Positions 17,942-26,454 of a DNA stretch of 64,000 bases are shown in pieces (positions within the stretch are counted from its first letter, which is position 1; each line of letters starts with the position of its first letter). Origin of the DNA: Archangium violaceum (GTDB lineage: Bacteria; Myxococcota; Myxococcia; Myxococcales; Myxococcaceae). Under the pieces are notes generated by a model that saw nothing but the letters and a program-made list of their open reading frames with translations, made no database searches and was not told the DNA's origin. The stretch lies in the NCBI RefSeq assembly GCF_016859125.1, contig NZ_CP069338.1, positions 9,737,501-9,801,500 of the forward strand, given 5' to 3'. The position numbers and the translations under genes were made by a program.

Positions 17942-19093
17942 ATGAGAGCGCTGACCTATGAAGGCCCCTACCGAGTCGCAGTCCGGAACAAGCCCGACCC
18001 GAAGATCGAGCATCCCCAGGACGGCATCGTTCGCGTGACGAGCGCCGCCATCTGCGGCTCCGATCTCCACCTGCTGCACGGGCTCATCCCGGATACCCGC
18101 ATCGGGTTCACCTTCGGTCACGAATTCACGGGGATCGTCGAGGAGGTCGGCCCCGGCGCCCAGGGCATCAAGAAGGGTGATCGGGTCATGCTGCCGTTCC
18201 AGATCTTCTGTGGCGGCTGCTATTTCTGCACCCGGGGCCTGACCGCGTGCTGCGACAGCACCAACCCGGCGACCGACGCGGCGACGGGGATATACGGCTA
18301 CTCGCACACCATGGGGGGATATGACGGGGGCCAGGCCGAGTACGTCCGCGTTCCCTTCATCGGGGTGGACGCCGAGAAGATTCCCGATGATGTCGAGGAG
18401 CTCGACGCACTCCCCATCACGGACGCCTTCACCACCGGCTATCAGGCGGCGGAGATGTGCGATCTCCGGGGGGGCGAGACCGTCCTGGTGCTCGGGTGCG
18501 GCCCGGTGGGCCTGTTCGCGATGTGGTCGGCCTGGGCGATGGGCGCCGGCCGGGTCATCGCCGTCGATCACATCGACTACCGCCTCGAGTTCGCGAGGAA
18601 CTGGTTCGGTGTCGAGACGCTCAACTTCAAGGACCTCGACCTCGTCACCACGGTGAAGGGAATGACGGAAGGCCGGGGCGCCGACGCGACCATCGACGCC
18701 GTTGGCTGCGAGGCCGCGGGCTCGCCGGTACATCGCGTGCTCGGCGTCTACGGGAAGCTGGAGGCGGGTTCGCCGCAGGCGATCAACTTCGCGATCCACG
18801 CGACGCGCAAGGGCGGGACGATCTCCCTCATGGGCGGCTATGGCCCTCCGTTCAACGGTGTCGACATCGGCACCTATATGAACAAGGCGCAGACGATGCG
18901 TACCGGCCAGGCCAGCGTGAAGCGCTACATGCCGCACCTGCTCGAGCACGTCCGGGCCGGGCGGATCAAGCCGAGCAAGGTCTTCACCCACCGGCTGCCA
19001 CTGGAGCAGGCGCCCCAGGCCTACCACACGTTCGCCCAGAAGAAGGACGGCTGCATCAAGGTGGCGCTCTTCCCCAACGGAACCCTTCACTAG
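17942..19093 (+). CDS. Zinc-dependent alcohol dehydrogenase, FdhA-like
   Basis: A 383-residue MDR enzyme. Catalytic ligands lie in ICGSDLHLLHG and FGHEFTG. The structural zinc cysteines are in CGGCYFCTRGLTACC and the NAD motif is VLGCGPVGLFAMW. The GIYGYSHTMGGYDGGQAEYV loop is typical of the glutathione-independent formaldehyde-dehydrogenase-like (FdhA) subgroup. That subgroup oxidises formaldehyde or other small aldehydes/alcohols. The start is the ATG at 17942 or an in-frame GTG 6 nt earlier; neither has a clear ribosome site, so a leaderless message is possible. It is followed 13 nt later by a small partner gene. Confidence 0.85.
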   Translation: MRALTYEGPYRVAVRNKPDPKIEHPQDGIVRVTSAAICGSDLHLLHGLIPDTRIGFTFGHEFTGIVEEVGPGAQGIKKGDRVMLPFQIFCGGCYFCTRGLTACCDSTNPATDAATGIYGYSHTMGGYDGGQAEYVRVPFIGVDAEKIPDDVEELDALPITDAFTTGYQAAEMCDLRGGETVLVLGCGPVGLFAMWSAWAMGAGRVIAVDHIDYRLEFARNWFGVETLNFKDLDLVTTVKGMTEGRGADATIDAVGCEAAGSPVHRVLGVYGKLEAGSPQAINFAIHATRKGGTISLMGGYGPPFNGVDIGTYMNKAQTMRTGQASVKRYMPHLLEHVRAGRIKPSKVFTHRLPLEQAPQAYHTFAQKKDGCIKVALFPNGTLH

Positions 19094-19106
19094 AACGGAG
19101 ACGCTG

Positions 19107-19556
19107 ATGAATCCCACGCCAGAGGTGACCACTCCGGAGACAGTCCAGCGGCGCTCCGGGTACCAATCCCTTCAGCCCGTGACAAGGCCGGACTACTGGG
19201 GCGTCGATCTCGATCCCTCACGCCGGCCGGGTGTCCCGATGATGAGGGAGAACCCGCAGCCGTTTCCGAATACGCGCTACCCACCGGAACGCCAGCCCGG
19301 TGAGCCGGCGTCGCCCATGCACGGCCGCCCCAACAAGCAGATGCCACCCGTGTTTGGCACCTCCATCCCGCTGCGCGGGCTCTCCGGGGTGATCCGCAAG
19401 CTCGCCTACTCGTATCCGGACCACTATCCGCGCCACTGGCTGTTGATGATGCTGGGGGACAGGGTCGACTCGTGGAGCTACAACGCACGGCGGTACCTGC
19501 CGGTCGCGTTGCCGCTCGCCGCCGCCCTGCTCCTCATCCGCCGCGCGCGCGACTGA
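19107..19556 (+). CDS. Conserved hypothetical protein with C-terminal membrane anchor
   Basis: 149 residues: a Pro-rich polar N-terminus (about 1-85), an amphipathic stretch, and a single hydrophobic helix near 129-144 ending in Arg-Arg-Ala-Arg. The helix suggests a tail-anchored protein facing the cytoplasm. It follows the FdhA-like dehydrogenase by 13 nt with a GGAG-containing spacer, so the two are probably one operon. No catalytic motif is recognised; a role alongside the dehydrogenase is only inferred. Confidence 0.65.
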   Translation: MNPTPEVTTPETVQRRSGYQSLQPVTRPDYWGVDLDPSRRPGVPMMRENPQPFPNTRYPPERQPGEPASPMHGRPNKQMPPVFGTSIPLRGLSGVIRKLAYSYPDHYPRHWLLMMLGDRVDSWSYNARRYLPVALPLAAALLLIRRARD

Positions 19557-19631
19557 GGCGCCGCCCATCGTTGACGTCGTCCCTATTCCTGGTACGGAAG
19601 GCCCCGCTCTGAACCAGGAGGGGGAGAAGAC

Positions 19632-22600
19632 GTGAATCAACAGCGGATGAATGGCGCCCGGTTTCTGTGGGCGATTGGATTTCTGGCATGGATGGTGGGC
19701 TGCACCGACTCGCCCCCGCCCCAGGTGGTGGGCCAGATGGTGTTCCTGACGCAGCCCGAACAGGCCGTGGCGGGCGCGCCCCTGGCCGTGGTGGAGGTGG
19801 CGGTACGGGACACCGGGGGCCGCCCTCTCACCGAGGTCTCGGAAGTCACTCTGACCCTGGCGGAAGGCCCTGAGGGAGCCACGCTAGAAGGCCCCGTCAC
19901 CGCGCGCGCCGTCAACGGTGTCGCCAGCTTCTCCGAGGTGGTGCTGAAGAAGGCCGGCAGTGGCTACGCGCTACGGGCCTCCACACCGGGATTGGACGCG
20001 GTCACCAGCGCCGCCTTCACCGTGAAGGCGGCTGCCGCGGCCACGCTGTCCTTCACGCAGCAACCGGTGGATGGCGTGGCGGGCGTGCCCCTCACCACCG
20101 AGGTGGCCCTCTACGACACCTTCGGCAACCCCGCCACGGAGGACACCTCGGAGGTGGTGCTGTCCCTCGCGGAGGGTCCCAAGGGCGCCACGTTGGAAGG
20201 CTCCCTCTCCTCTCGCGCCGCCCATGGCACGGCGCGCTTCTCCGAGGTGGTGCTGAAGAGGATGGGCACCGGCTATGCGCTGCGGGCCTCGCTCCCGGGA
20301 CAGGGAGGGGCCACCAGCGCCACCTTCACCGTGAAGGCGGCCGCCACGGCCACGCTGGCCTTCGCGCAGCAGCCGGTGGACGGCATGGCGGGCACGCCCT
20401 TCTCCGTCCAGGTGGCGCTGTCGGATGCCTTTGGCAACCCCGCCACGGAGGACACCTCGTCCGTGGCACTGGCGCTGGAGGGAGGCGGCACGCTGGCCAC
20501 GGCGGCGCCCGTCAGCGGTGTTGCCACCTTCACCGACGTCCGCGTGTCCGCGCCGGGTCACCACGTCCTGGAGGCCCGCCTGGGCGCGCTGCCCGTGGCC
20601 ACCAGCGCCCGCTTCGAGATGCGAGCGCCCCAGCCCCCCGCCTTCGCCGAGGCGCACCAGGACGCAGCCTTCGTCCAGCCCGGGGGCACCGTCCGCTTCC
20701 ACGTCTCGGCCCATGACCCGCAGGGCGCGGCGTTGGGCTTCGCGTGGCTGGCGGCCGTCGGCACGCTGGGGACGGCGGAGGACACCGCGACGACGAGCAC
20801 CGTCGTCTGGACGGCACCCGCGTGCCTGCCGGCGGGCACGGCGTCGCCCATCGTCGTCACCGCCACCGTCCGCAACGAATTGGACCAGGAGGCCGTCACC
20901 CGCTTCCAGGTGGGGGGCCTGCCGGACTGCCCCCGGTGGCTGCCGACCGCCAGCATGGCCTCGAGGCGCCAGGCGCACACGGCGACGTTGCTGCCTTCCG
21001 GCGAGGTGCTGGTGGCGGGCGGCTCCACCACCTCCGAGTGGCTGGCCTCGGCGGAGCTGTACGACCCGCGGACGGGCACGTGGACGAGCACCGGCAGCCT
21101 GGCCGAGCCACGGGGCAAACACACCGCGACACTGCTGCCCTCCGGCAAGGTGCTGGTGGTGGGCGGGGAGAACGACTCCGGCGCCCTGGCCACGGCGGAG
21201 GTGTACGACCCGGAGACGGGTACCTGGACGCGCACCGGCAGCCTGGCCCTGGCGCGCTACGACCACGCGACGACGCTGCTGGCCTCGGGACAGGTGCTGG
21301 TGACGGGCGGCTGGACCGGCGTCGGCTTCCTGGACACGGTGGAGGTGTACTCCCCGCACACGGGAACGTGGTCCACCGAAACCGGCAGGATGGTCTCGGC
21401 CCGCAGGTGGCACTCGGCCACGCTGCTTCCCTCCGGCAAGGTGCTGGTGACGGGCGGGTACACGGCCCGCCATACCTTCCTGGCCACGGCGGAGGTGTAC
21501 GACCCGTGGACGCACACCTGGACGAGCACCGGCAGCATGGCCTCGGCCCGCAGGTGGCACTCGGCCACGCTGCTTCCCTCCGGCAGCGTGCTGGTGGCGG
21601 GCGGCAACAACGGCTCCGCCTCGCTGGCCACGGCGGAGCTGTATGACCCGCGGACGGGCACCTGGGCGAGCACCGCCAGCCTGGGCTCGGCGCGCGAGAT
21701 GCACGCGGTGGAGCAACTGCCCTCGGGCACGCTGCTGGTGATGGGCGGGTACAGCAGCGAGGGCTTCCTGGCCACGGCGGAGGTGTACGACCCGCGCACG
21801 GGCACATGGACGCGCACCGGAGACATGGCCACGGCCCGCGGTGGGCACACGGCGACGCTGCTGTCCTCGGGCCGGGTGCTGGTGGCGGGTGGACAGCGCG
21901 CGGACGACCTGCCCGGGGCGGAGCTGTACGACCCGGGAGCGCGCACCTGGACGAGCGCCGGCGGCATGGCCTCGAAGCGGGAGGGACACACCGCGACGCT
22001 GCTGCCCTCGGGCAGGCTGCTGGTGGCGGGTGGCTTCAACGACTCCACCTGGCTGGCCACGGCGGAGCTGTACGATCCGGGCACGAACACCTGGACGAGC
22101 ACCGGCGACATGACGATGCCCCGCAGCGGGCACACGGCGACGCTGTTGCCCTCGGGCAAGGTGCTGGTGGCGGGCGGGCTGAACGGCTCCGGCTACCTCG
22201 TCACGGCGGAGCTGTACGACCCGGAGACGGACACCTGGACGAGCACCGGCGACATGACGATGCCCCGCAGATGGCACACGGCGACGCTGCTGCCCTCGGG
22301 GCAGGTGTTGGTGACGGGCGGGGAGCGCAACTACGGCCCCACGGCGTTCGCCGAGCTGTACGACCCGCGGACGGGCACCTGGACCGACACCGCCAGCATG
22401 GCCGCGACGCGGAGCGGGCACACGGCGACGTTGCTGCCCTCGGGCAAGGTGCTGGTGACGGGCGGTTCGGGCAGATCCTCCTACGAAGCCACGGCGCAGC
22501 TGTACGATCCGCGGACGGGCACCTGGACGAGCGCCGGCAGCATGGCCTCGGCGCGTGAAAGGCACACGGCGACGCTGCTGCCCTCGGGCAAGGTGCTGGT

Positions 22601-22949
22601 GGCGGGTGGCTACAACAGCTCCGCCTCGCTGACCACGACGGAGCTGTACGATCCGGGGACGAACACCTGGACGAGCACCGGCGGGATGAGCTCGACGCGG
22701 AGCGACCATACGGCGACGCCGCTGCCCTCGGGCCAGGTGCTGGTGACGGGCGGCGACAGCCTCTCCACCTCCGCGCCCACGGCGGAGCTCTACGACCCGG
22801 GGACGGGCACCTGGGCGCGCACCAGCGGCCCGACGGCGGCGCAGGTCTGGCACACGGCGACGCTGCTGCCCTCGGGTCGTGTGCTGCTGACGGGGGGACA
22901 CAGCGCCTCCTCGGGCTTCCTGGCCACGGTGGAGCTGTACACGCCCTGA
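19632..22949 (+). CDS. Kelch-repeat surface lipoprotein with bacterial Ig-like repeats
   Basis: 1105 residues. The signal peptide ends at a lipobox (MVGC, Cys24), so it is an outer-surface lipoprotein candidate. Three Ig/filamin-like repeats of about 100 residues (35-325) share the pattern TFGNPATEDTSxVxLxL ... FTVKAAA. A fourth beta domain (about 330-435) leads into 14 kelch-type repeats of 47-49 residues (HTATLLPSGKVLVAGG ... AELYDPxTGTWTSTG). These would form two beta-propellers. Such proteins are abundant in myxobacteria and have no assigned function. The GTG start is set by a strong AGGAGGGGG upstream. Confidence 0.85.
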   Translation: MNQQRMNGARFLWAIGFLAWMVGCTDSPPPQVVGQMVFLTQPEQAVAGAPLAVVEVAVRDTGGRPLTEVSEVTLTLAEGPEGATLEGPVTARAVNGVASFSEVVLKKAGSGYALRASTPGLDAVTSAAFTVKAAAAATLSFTQQPVDGVAGVPLTTEVALYDTFGNPATEDTSEVVLSLAEGPKGATLEGSLSSRAAHGTARFSEVVLKRMGTGYALRASLPGQGGATSATFTVKAAATATLAFAQQPVDGMAGTPFSVQVALSDAFGNPATEDTSSVALALEGGGTLATAAPVSGVATFTDVRVSAPGHHVLEARLGALPVATSARFEMRAPQPPAFAEAHQDAAFVQPGGTVRFHVSAHDPQGAALGFAWLAAVGTLGTAEDTATTSTVVWTAPACLPAGTASPIVVTATVRNELDQEAVTRFQVGGLPDCPRWLPTASMASRRQAHTATLLPSGEVLVAGGSTTSEWLASAELYDPRTGTWTSTGSLAEPRGKHTATLLPSGKVLVVGGENDSGALATAEVYDPETGTWTRTGSLALARYDHATTLLASGQVLVTGGWTGVGFLDTVEVYSPHTGTWSTETGRMVSARRWHSATLLPSGKVLVTGGYTARHTFLATAEVYDPWTHTWTSTGSMASARRWHSATLLPSGSVLVAGGNNGSASLATAELYDPRTGTWASTASLGSAREMHAVEQLPSGTLLVMGGYSSEGFLATAEVYDPRTGTWTRTGDMATARGGHTATLLSSGRVLVAGGQRADDLPGAELYDPGARTWTSAGGMASKREGHTATLLPSGRLLVAGGFNDSTWLATAELYDPGTNTWTSTGDMTMPRSGHTATLLPSGKVLVAGGLNGSGYLVTAELYDPETDTWTSTGDMTMPRRWHTATLLPSGQVLVTGGERNYGPTAFAELYDPRTGTWTDTASMAATRSGHTATLLPSGKVLVTGGSGRSSYEATAQLYDPRTGTWTSAGSMASARERHTATLLPSGKVLVAGGYNSSASLTTTELYDPGTNTWTSTGGMSSTRSDHTATPLPSGQVLVTGGDSLSTSAPTAELYDPGTGTWARTSGPTAAQVWHTATLLPSGRVLLTGGHSASSGFLATVELYTP
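20951..22946 (+). repeat. 14 tandem coding repeats of about 141-147 bp (kelch units)
   Basis: Units of 141-147 bp encode the kelch motif. Some neighbours are near-identical at DNA level: the boundary blocks around 21391-21440 and 21535-21585 share a long GCCCGCAGGTGGCACTCGGC stretch, and the 22107- and 22250-region units share GACATGACGATGCCCCGCAG. Patches of identity within diverged units indicate recent unit duplication or gene conversion. Confidence 0.75.
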
Positions 22950-22978
22950 GGAGGGCCGGCCACCGGTGAGGCGGCTCA

Positions 22979-23007
22979 GTGGGCCAGCAGGGACTCGAAC
23001 CCTCGGG
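22979..23007 (-). other. tRNA 3'-end remnant (T-arm plus acceptor strand)
   Basis: On the minus strand, GAGGG-TTCGAGT-CCCTG forms a T-arm with a consensus 7-nt loop and 4 of 5 stem pairs. It is followed by a 7-nt acceptor strand CTGGCCC and an A. No D-arm, anticodon arm or matching 5' acceptor (GGGCCAG) is found upstream within 90 nt, so this is not an intact tRNA. Such fragments are typical scars of site-specific integration into tRNA genes. Confidence 0.4.
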
Positions 23008-23083
23008 TCGCCTCCCCTCCTCGGTTCTTTTCCGATCCGCTGCCCGGTGCTCCCTGGGAACGCGGCGCCGACGTCTCCTCTGG

Positions 23084-23316
23084 CGCCGGCACGAGGCCGA
23101 GCTCAATCGCTTCCCTCAATTCCTGTGCGAGGTGGACGGTGTCGACATCCACTTCTGGCATGTCCGGGGCAAGGGGCCCTCTCCCCTGCCGCTGCTGCTG
23201 ACGCACGGCTGGCCCGGCTCCATCTACGAGTTGCTCCCGGGCTGTTCCTCGAGGACGTGCGCGCGTTCTTCCGGGAGCTTCGCAACCCCGCTACCCCCGC
23301 CCTCGCCTCTCCTTGA
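23084..23316 (+). pseudogene. Epoxide hydrolase remnant with internal deletion
   Basis: One frame encodes the N-terminal epoxide-hydrolase (EHN) segment: FPQFLCEVDGVDIHFWHVRG then LLLTHGWPGSIYELLPG (about 23105-23243). It passes directly, with a frame change near 23240, into what looks like the very C-terminus of the same family (GLFLEDVRAFFRELRNP, ending at 23316). The catalytic core of about 300 residues is missing. The gene is therefore dead. Its 3' end overlaps the end of the convergent glycosyltransferase gene by 26 nt. Confidence 0.65.
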
Positions 23317-24664
23317 GCCGCTGCAGCAGCCGATCATACAACCGACGCCGTGGGGAGCCTGGCACGGCGATGAGCCGGTCCTTCATGCTTCGAAACCTGC
23401 GCACCACCTCCCACGCGAGGCTGGAGTCGATCTCCCCCAGCGTGGAGTACAGGTGAGAGAGCTCGGCGTCCTTGCTCGTGAGCGTGGCCGAGAGCTGCCG
23501 CACCTGCTCCTGGAGCCTCTCGGTGTGGGCACGCTCGGCTTCGAGTCCTGACTTCAGCGCCGCCAGCTCGGCCTCGAGCTCGCGCTGACGAGCCTGAGCC
23601 TCGCCCAACTCCCGCGCCCTCGTCTCGGCCAACCCGTGAGCGTACAGCCGAGCCAGGAAGGCGTCCGCATACACCTGTCCTTCCCGACCATAGGCGAGCC
23701 GGGTCTGCTCTCCGAGCATCACCCCCGTCTCCGGCAGCCGTGCGTAGAACGATTCCAGCTCCTCCACCCGCCGGCGGAGCGAGTACTCGCGCCAGATGCG
23801 CTCCGCCAGCGCGGCCACGTCCACCCGCCTCGCCTCGTCCAGCAGGAGCCTCTCCAATTCCTCGCGTGACGGGCGAGACCGGGTGAGCCGGCCGGAGAAG
23901 TTCCGTGTCGCCAGGGCATCCAGCCGCTCCACCGTCAGCAACCCGTCGCACCCGTGCACGTCGTACAACAGGCAAGGCTTCTGGAGAGCCGCCGCCAGCA
24001 GCGCCGTCCGACCGATGGTGATGACCCGGTCGAAGTCCCGCAGCAGCTCGGCGGTGATCTCCACGGAGTTGTGTGGCAGGCCGAAGTGCGTCCACTCCAG
24101 TCCCGGGCGCGCGACACACAAGGCGTCCAGGGAGCTCGCCAGCGTCTCGTCGAGGTGGTTGGTCACCACGGCGATGCGCCGGGCCTCTCCCGGATGCCCG
24201 GGGGCCGCTGGCACCAGCCCGTCATCGTCGAACCAGTTGCGAAACACCGCGAGCCGCACCGCCGCTCCGAACCGCGTCGCGCGCAACCCATCCACCACTT
24301 CCTCGGAGACCCCCAGCCCCTGCGCTACCCCCTCCCAGACGATGGGGGCGGCCTCGAGGGTCGGCAGGACGCCGAGCGAGGAGAAAATCGCTCTCGCCCG
24401 AAGCCGGAGCGCCCCCAGATAGTAGAGGCACGGCGAGTGATGGACGTGGAGGATCTCCGGATCGAACGCCTCGATGAGCGCTCCCTCTCCCACCGAGAAG
24501 ACAGTAACGCCCCGGCGGACGAACTCCTCGGAGATGCGCCCCCGTTGAAAGGTGAAGATGGCCACCTGGTGCTCCGCGCGCTTCAGCGCGGAACAAAGCT
24601 CCAGGCAGTACAGCTCCGAACCCGCTCGGACATCCAGATGGTGGTTGGTGAAGAGAATCCTCAT
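23291..24664 (-). CDS. Glycosyltransferase-like protein with C-terminal coiled coil
   Basis: 457 residues. The N-terminus [19 protein letters not shown] is the GT-B/family-4 style opening, followed by [12 protein letters not shown] (about 72-83) and a second Rossmann-like half with [18 protein letters not shown] (about 213-230) where the GT4 nucleotide-sugar domain sits. Residues about 350-410 form an Ala/Glu/Leu-rich coiled coil, and the tail is strongly basic. The usual GT4 EX7E motif is not obvious, so catalytic activity is uncertain. It may glycosylate surface polysaccharide or protein, or be a non-catalytic member. Confidence 0.65.
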   Translation of the reverse strand: MRILFTNHHLDVRAGSELYCLELCSALKRAEHQVAIFTFQRGRISEEFVRRGVTVFSVGEGALIEAFDPEILHVHHSPCLYYLGALRLRARAIFSSLGVLPTLEAAPIVWEGVAQGLGVSEEVVDGLRATRFGAAVRLAVFRNWFDDDGLVPAAPGHPGEARRIAVVTNHLDETLASSLDALCVARPGLEWTHFGLPHNSVEITAELLRDFDRVITIGRTALLAAALQKPCLLYDVHGCDGLLTVERLDALATRNFSGRLTRSRPSREELERLLLDEARRVDVAALAERIWREYSLRRRVEELESFYARLPETGVMLGEQTRLAYGREGQVYADAFLARLYAHGLAETRARELGEAQARQRELEAELAALKSGLEAERAHTERLQEQVRQLSATLTSKDAELSHLYSTLGEIDSSLAWEVVRRFRSMKDRLIAVPGSPRRRLYDRLLQRLKERRGRG

Positions 24665-24790
24665 GTGATGATGAGGTCCTATCTCATGTTTGAGCTTCCT
24701 CCGCAGCTGGTTCGCTCCCCAGAACGGCCCCCCGCCCCCCGAGCATCAAAAGGAGTAGGCCGACCCTACCGGCGCCGTTACCCTGCCGGC

Positions 24791-25840
24791 ATGATGATCC
24801 GACAGCTCCTGCTCTCTCTCCTCCTCACCGCGGCGGCCTGTGCCCATGGCCAGGGCGCGCCCGCCACCGCCACTCCGACCCCGGACGCCGCGGGTGGCCC
24901 CGCGTACGACGCCGAGCTGACCACGTACGCGTACCCCTATGAGGTGCGCTTCCACCCTGTCGAAGCCCAGGGCCTGCAGCTGCGCATGGCGTACATGGAC
25001 GTGGCCCCCGCGAAGCCCAACGGAACCACGGTGGTGCTGCTGCACGGGAAGAACTTCGCGGGAGGCCACTGGGAGGACACCATCCGCGCGCTCTCCGAGC
25101 GAGGCTTCCGCGTGGTGGTGCCGGACCAGATCGGCTTCGGCAAGTCCAGCAAGCCCGAGCGCTTCCAGTTCACCTTCCAGGCCCTGGCCACCCACACGCG
25201 GGAGCTGCTGGACGCGCTGCACGTGGAGCGCGCGGTGGTGGTGGGCCACTCCATGGGCGGGATGCTCGCCACGCGCCTGGCGTTGATGTTCCCCGAGCGC
25301 TTCTCCGGGCTGGTGCTCGTCAACCCCATTGGCCTGGAGGACTGGAAGCGGGTGGTGCCCTACCGAACCATCGACGCGTGGTACCAGAACGAGCTGAAAT
25401 CCACGCCCGAGAGCGTGCGCGAGTACATGCGCGTGAGCTACTTCGGCGGCCAGTGGAAGCCGGAGTACGACAAGCTGGTGCGGATGCAGGCCGGCTGGCT
25501 GCGCGGCCCGGATCGCGAGCGCATCGCGTGGGTCTCCTCGCTGGCCTACGACATGATCTTCACCCAGCCCGTCGTGCATGAGTTCCCCGACGTGCGCGTG
25601 CCCACGCTGCTCATCATCGGCCAGAGGGATCGCACCGCGCTCGGCCGGCCCTGGGCGCCCGAGTCGGTGAGGGCGTCGCTCGGTGACTACCCCACGCTCG
25701 GCCGGAAGGCGGCGGCGGCGATTCCGGGCGCCCGCCTGGTGGAGCTCCCCGGCGTCGGCCACGTCCCCCAGGTGGAGGACTTCGAGCGCTACCTGGAGGC
25801 GCTGCTGCAGTTCCTCCCGGTGCGGCCCGAGGCCGGCTGA
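24791..25840 (+). CDS. Alpha/beta-hydrolase lipoprotein
   Basis: 349 residues. The signal peptide ends in lipobox TAAAC (Cys19), suggesting an envelope-anchored enzyme. The hydrolase fold shows [14 protein letters not shown] (oxyanion loop), the nucleophile elbow [10 protein letters not shown], a catalytic Asp in IIGQRDRTA and the His in GVGHVPQ. Its sequence is closest in style to hydrolases annotated as epoxide hydrolases, haloalkane dehalogenases or lactone esterases. The substrate is unknown. It is divergent from the glycosyltransferase, with a 126-bp shared upstream region. Confidence 0.85.
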   Translation: MMIRQLLLSLLLTAAACAHGQGAPATATPTPDAAGGPAYDAELTTYAYPYEVRFHPVEAQGLQLRMAYMDVAPAKPNGTTVVLLHGKNFAGGHWEDTIRALSERGFRVVVPDQIGFGKSSKPERFQFTFQALATHTRELLDALHVERAVVVGHSMGGMLATRLALMFPERFSGLVLVNPIGLEDWKRVVPYRTIDAWYQNELKSTPESVREYMRVSYFGGQWKPEYDKLVRMQAGWLRGPDRERIAWVSSLAYDMIFTQPVVHEFPDVRVPTLLIIGQRDRTALGRPWAPESVRASLGDYPTLGRKAAAAIPGARLVELPGVGHVPQVEDFERYLEALLQFLPVRPEAG

Positions 25841-25935
25841 GCGGCCCTTCGGCTATGGGAAGCCCCAACACATGCCGGAGCGGGTGCGGATGTGTTAGGG
25901 AAGGGACGGCGTTCTATCCACCATCGGAGAGTGAC

Positions 25936-26397
25936 ATGGCTCATTTCGACGAGACCGCCGTTGCGCAACGCTACGGGCGATTGCCCAAATCCGACGACGA
26001 CGCGGTGCAGTACCTCAAGGCGCTCAAGGTCATCATCAGCGCCGACGGGGAGGCCCATGAGGCCGAGCTGAAGGCGCTCCGCAAGGGGCTCGAGAAGCTG
26101 GGGCTCACGCCGGACCTCGCCAAGGAGGTCGAGTCCTTCGACGGCCACGGCGCCAATCTCGAATCCGTCCTGCCGAAGATGAAGCCCGGCGGCCTGCGCG
26201 CGCGGATGCTCGTGCGCGACGCCATCGAGCTGTCCCGCGCGGATGGAAAGTACGCCCAGGAGGAGAAGGACTCCGTCGCACGGGCCGCCCAACTCCTCGG
26301 GGTGAACGAGACGACGGTGAAGTCCATCGAGTCGCTCGTCGAGCTCGAGCACGCCGTGAAGCATCTGCGCAAGGCGCTGTTCCCGAAGAAGAAGTAA
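25936..26397 (+). CDS. TerB-like acidic helical protein
   Basis: 153 residues, all helical. Two acidic turns typical of TerB folds are present (SADGEAHEAELKAL near 36, SRADGKYAQEEKDSV near 97) and the C-terminus is basic. The start is the ATG nine nt after GGAGAG. It resembles the C-terminal domain of the first gene in the window. TerB proteins are linked to tellurite/stress response systems but their biochemical role is unclear. It is followed by a strong terminator hairpin, so it is probably monocistronic. Confidence 0.75.
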   Translation: MAHFDETAVAQRYGRLPKSDDDAVQYLKALKVIISADGEAHEAELKALRKGLEKLGLTPDLAKEVESFDGHGANLESVLPKMKPGGLRARMLVRDAIELSRADGKYAQEEKDSVARAAQLLGVNETTVKSIESLVELEHAVKHLRKALFPKKK

Positions 26398-26413
26398 TGC
26401 CGTGAGAGGTCAT

Positions 26414-26446
26414 GAGGGAAGGAGAGGTCTCCCCTCTCCTTCCCTC
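26414..26446 (+). terminator. Perfect 14-bp hairpin after the TerB gene
   Basis: The arms GAGGGAAGGAGAGG (26414-26427) and CCTCTCCTTCCCTC (26433-26446) are exactly complementary around a 5-nt loop. It starts 17 nt after the TerB stop and ends 8 nt before the next start codon. A weak T/C tail follows. It probably terminates the TerB transcript, but it would also mask the ribosome site of the next gene if transcription read through. Confidence 0.6.
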
Positions 26447-26454
26447 CTCCCGCC

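Noticed and set aside
19971-22901. 976-residue frame antisense to the kelch gene
   Set aside because: Arg/Gly/His-rich translation without a domain; it mirrors the repeat periodicity of the kelch gene and arises from third-position GC bias.
20951-22946. Regular repeats that could suggest a CRISPR array
   Set aside because: Unit length is 141-147 bp, units are coding in one frame and have no unique spacers of 30-40 bp; they are kelch repeats.
22950-23050. Possible intact tRNA (a GGTGAGGCGG stretch resembles the D-arm of selenocysteine tRNA)
   Set aside because: The D-arm-like part is on the plus strand and the T-arm-like part on the minus strand; no anticodon arm or acceptor pairing can be drawn.
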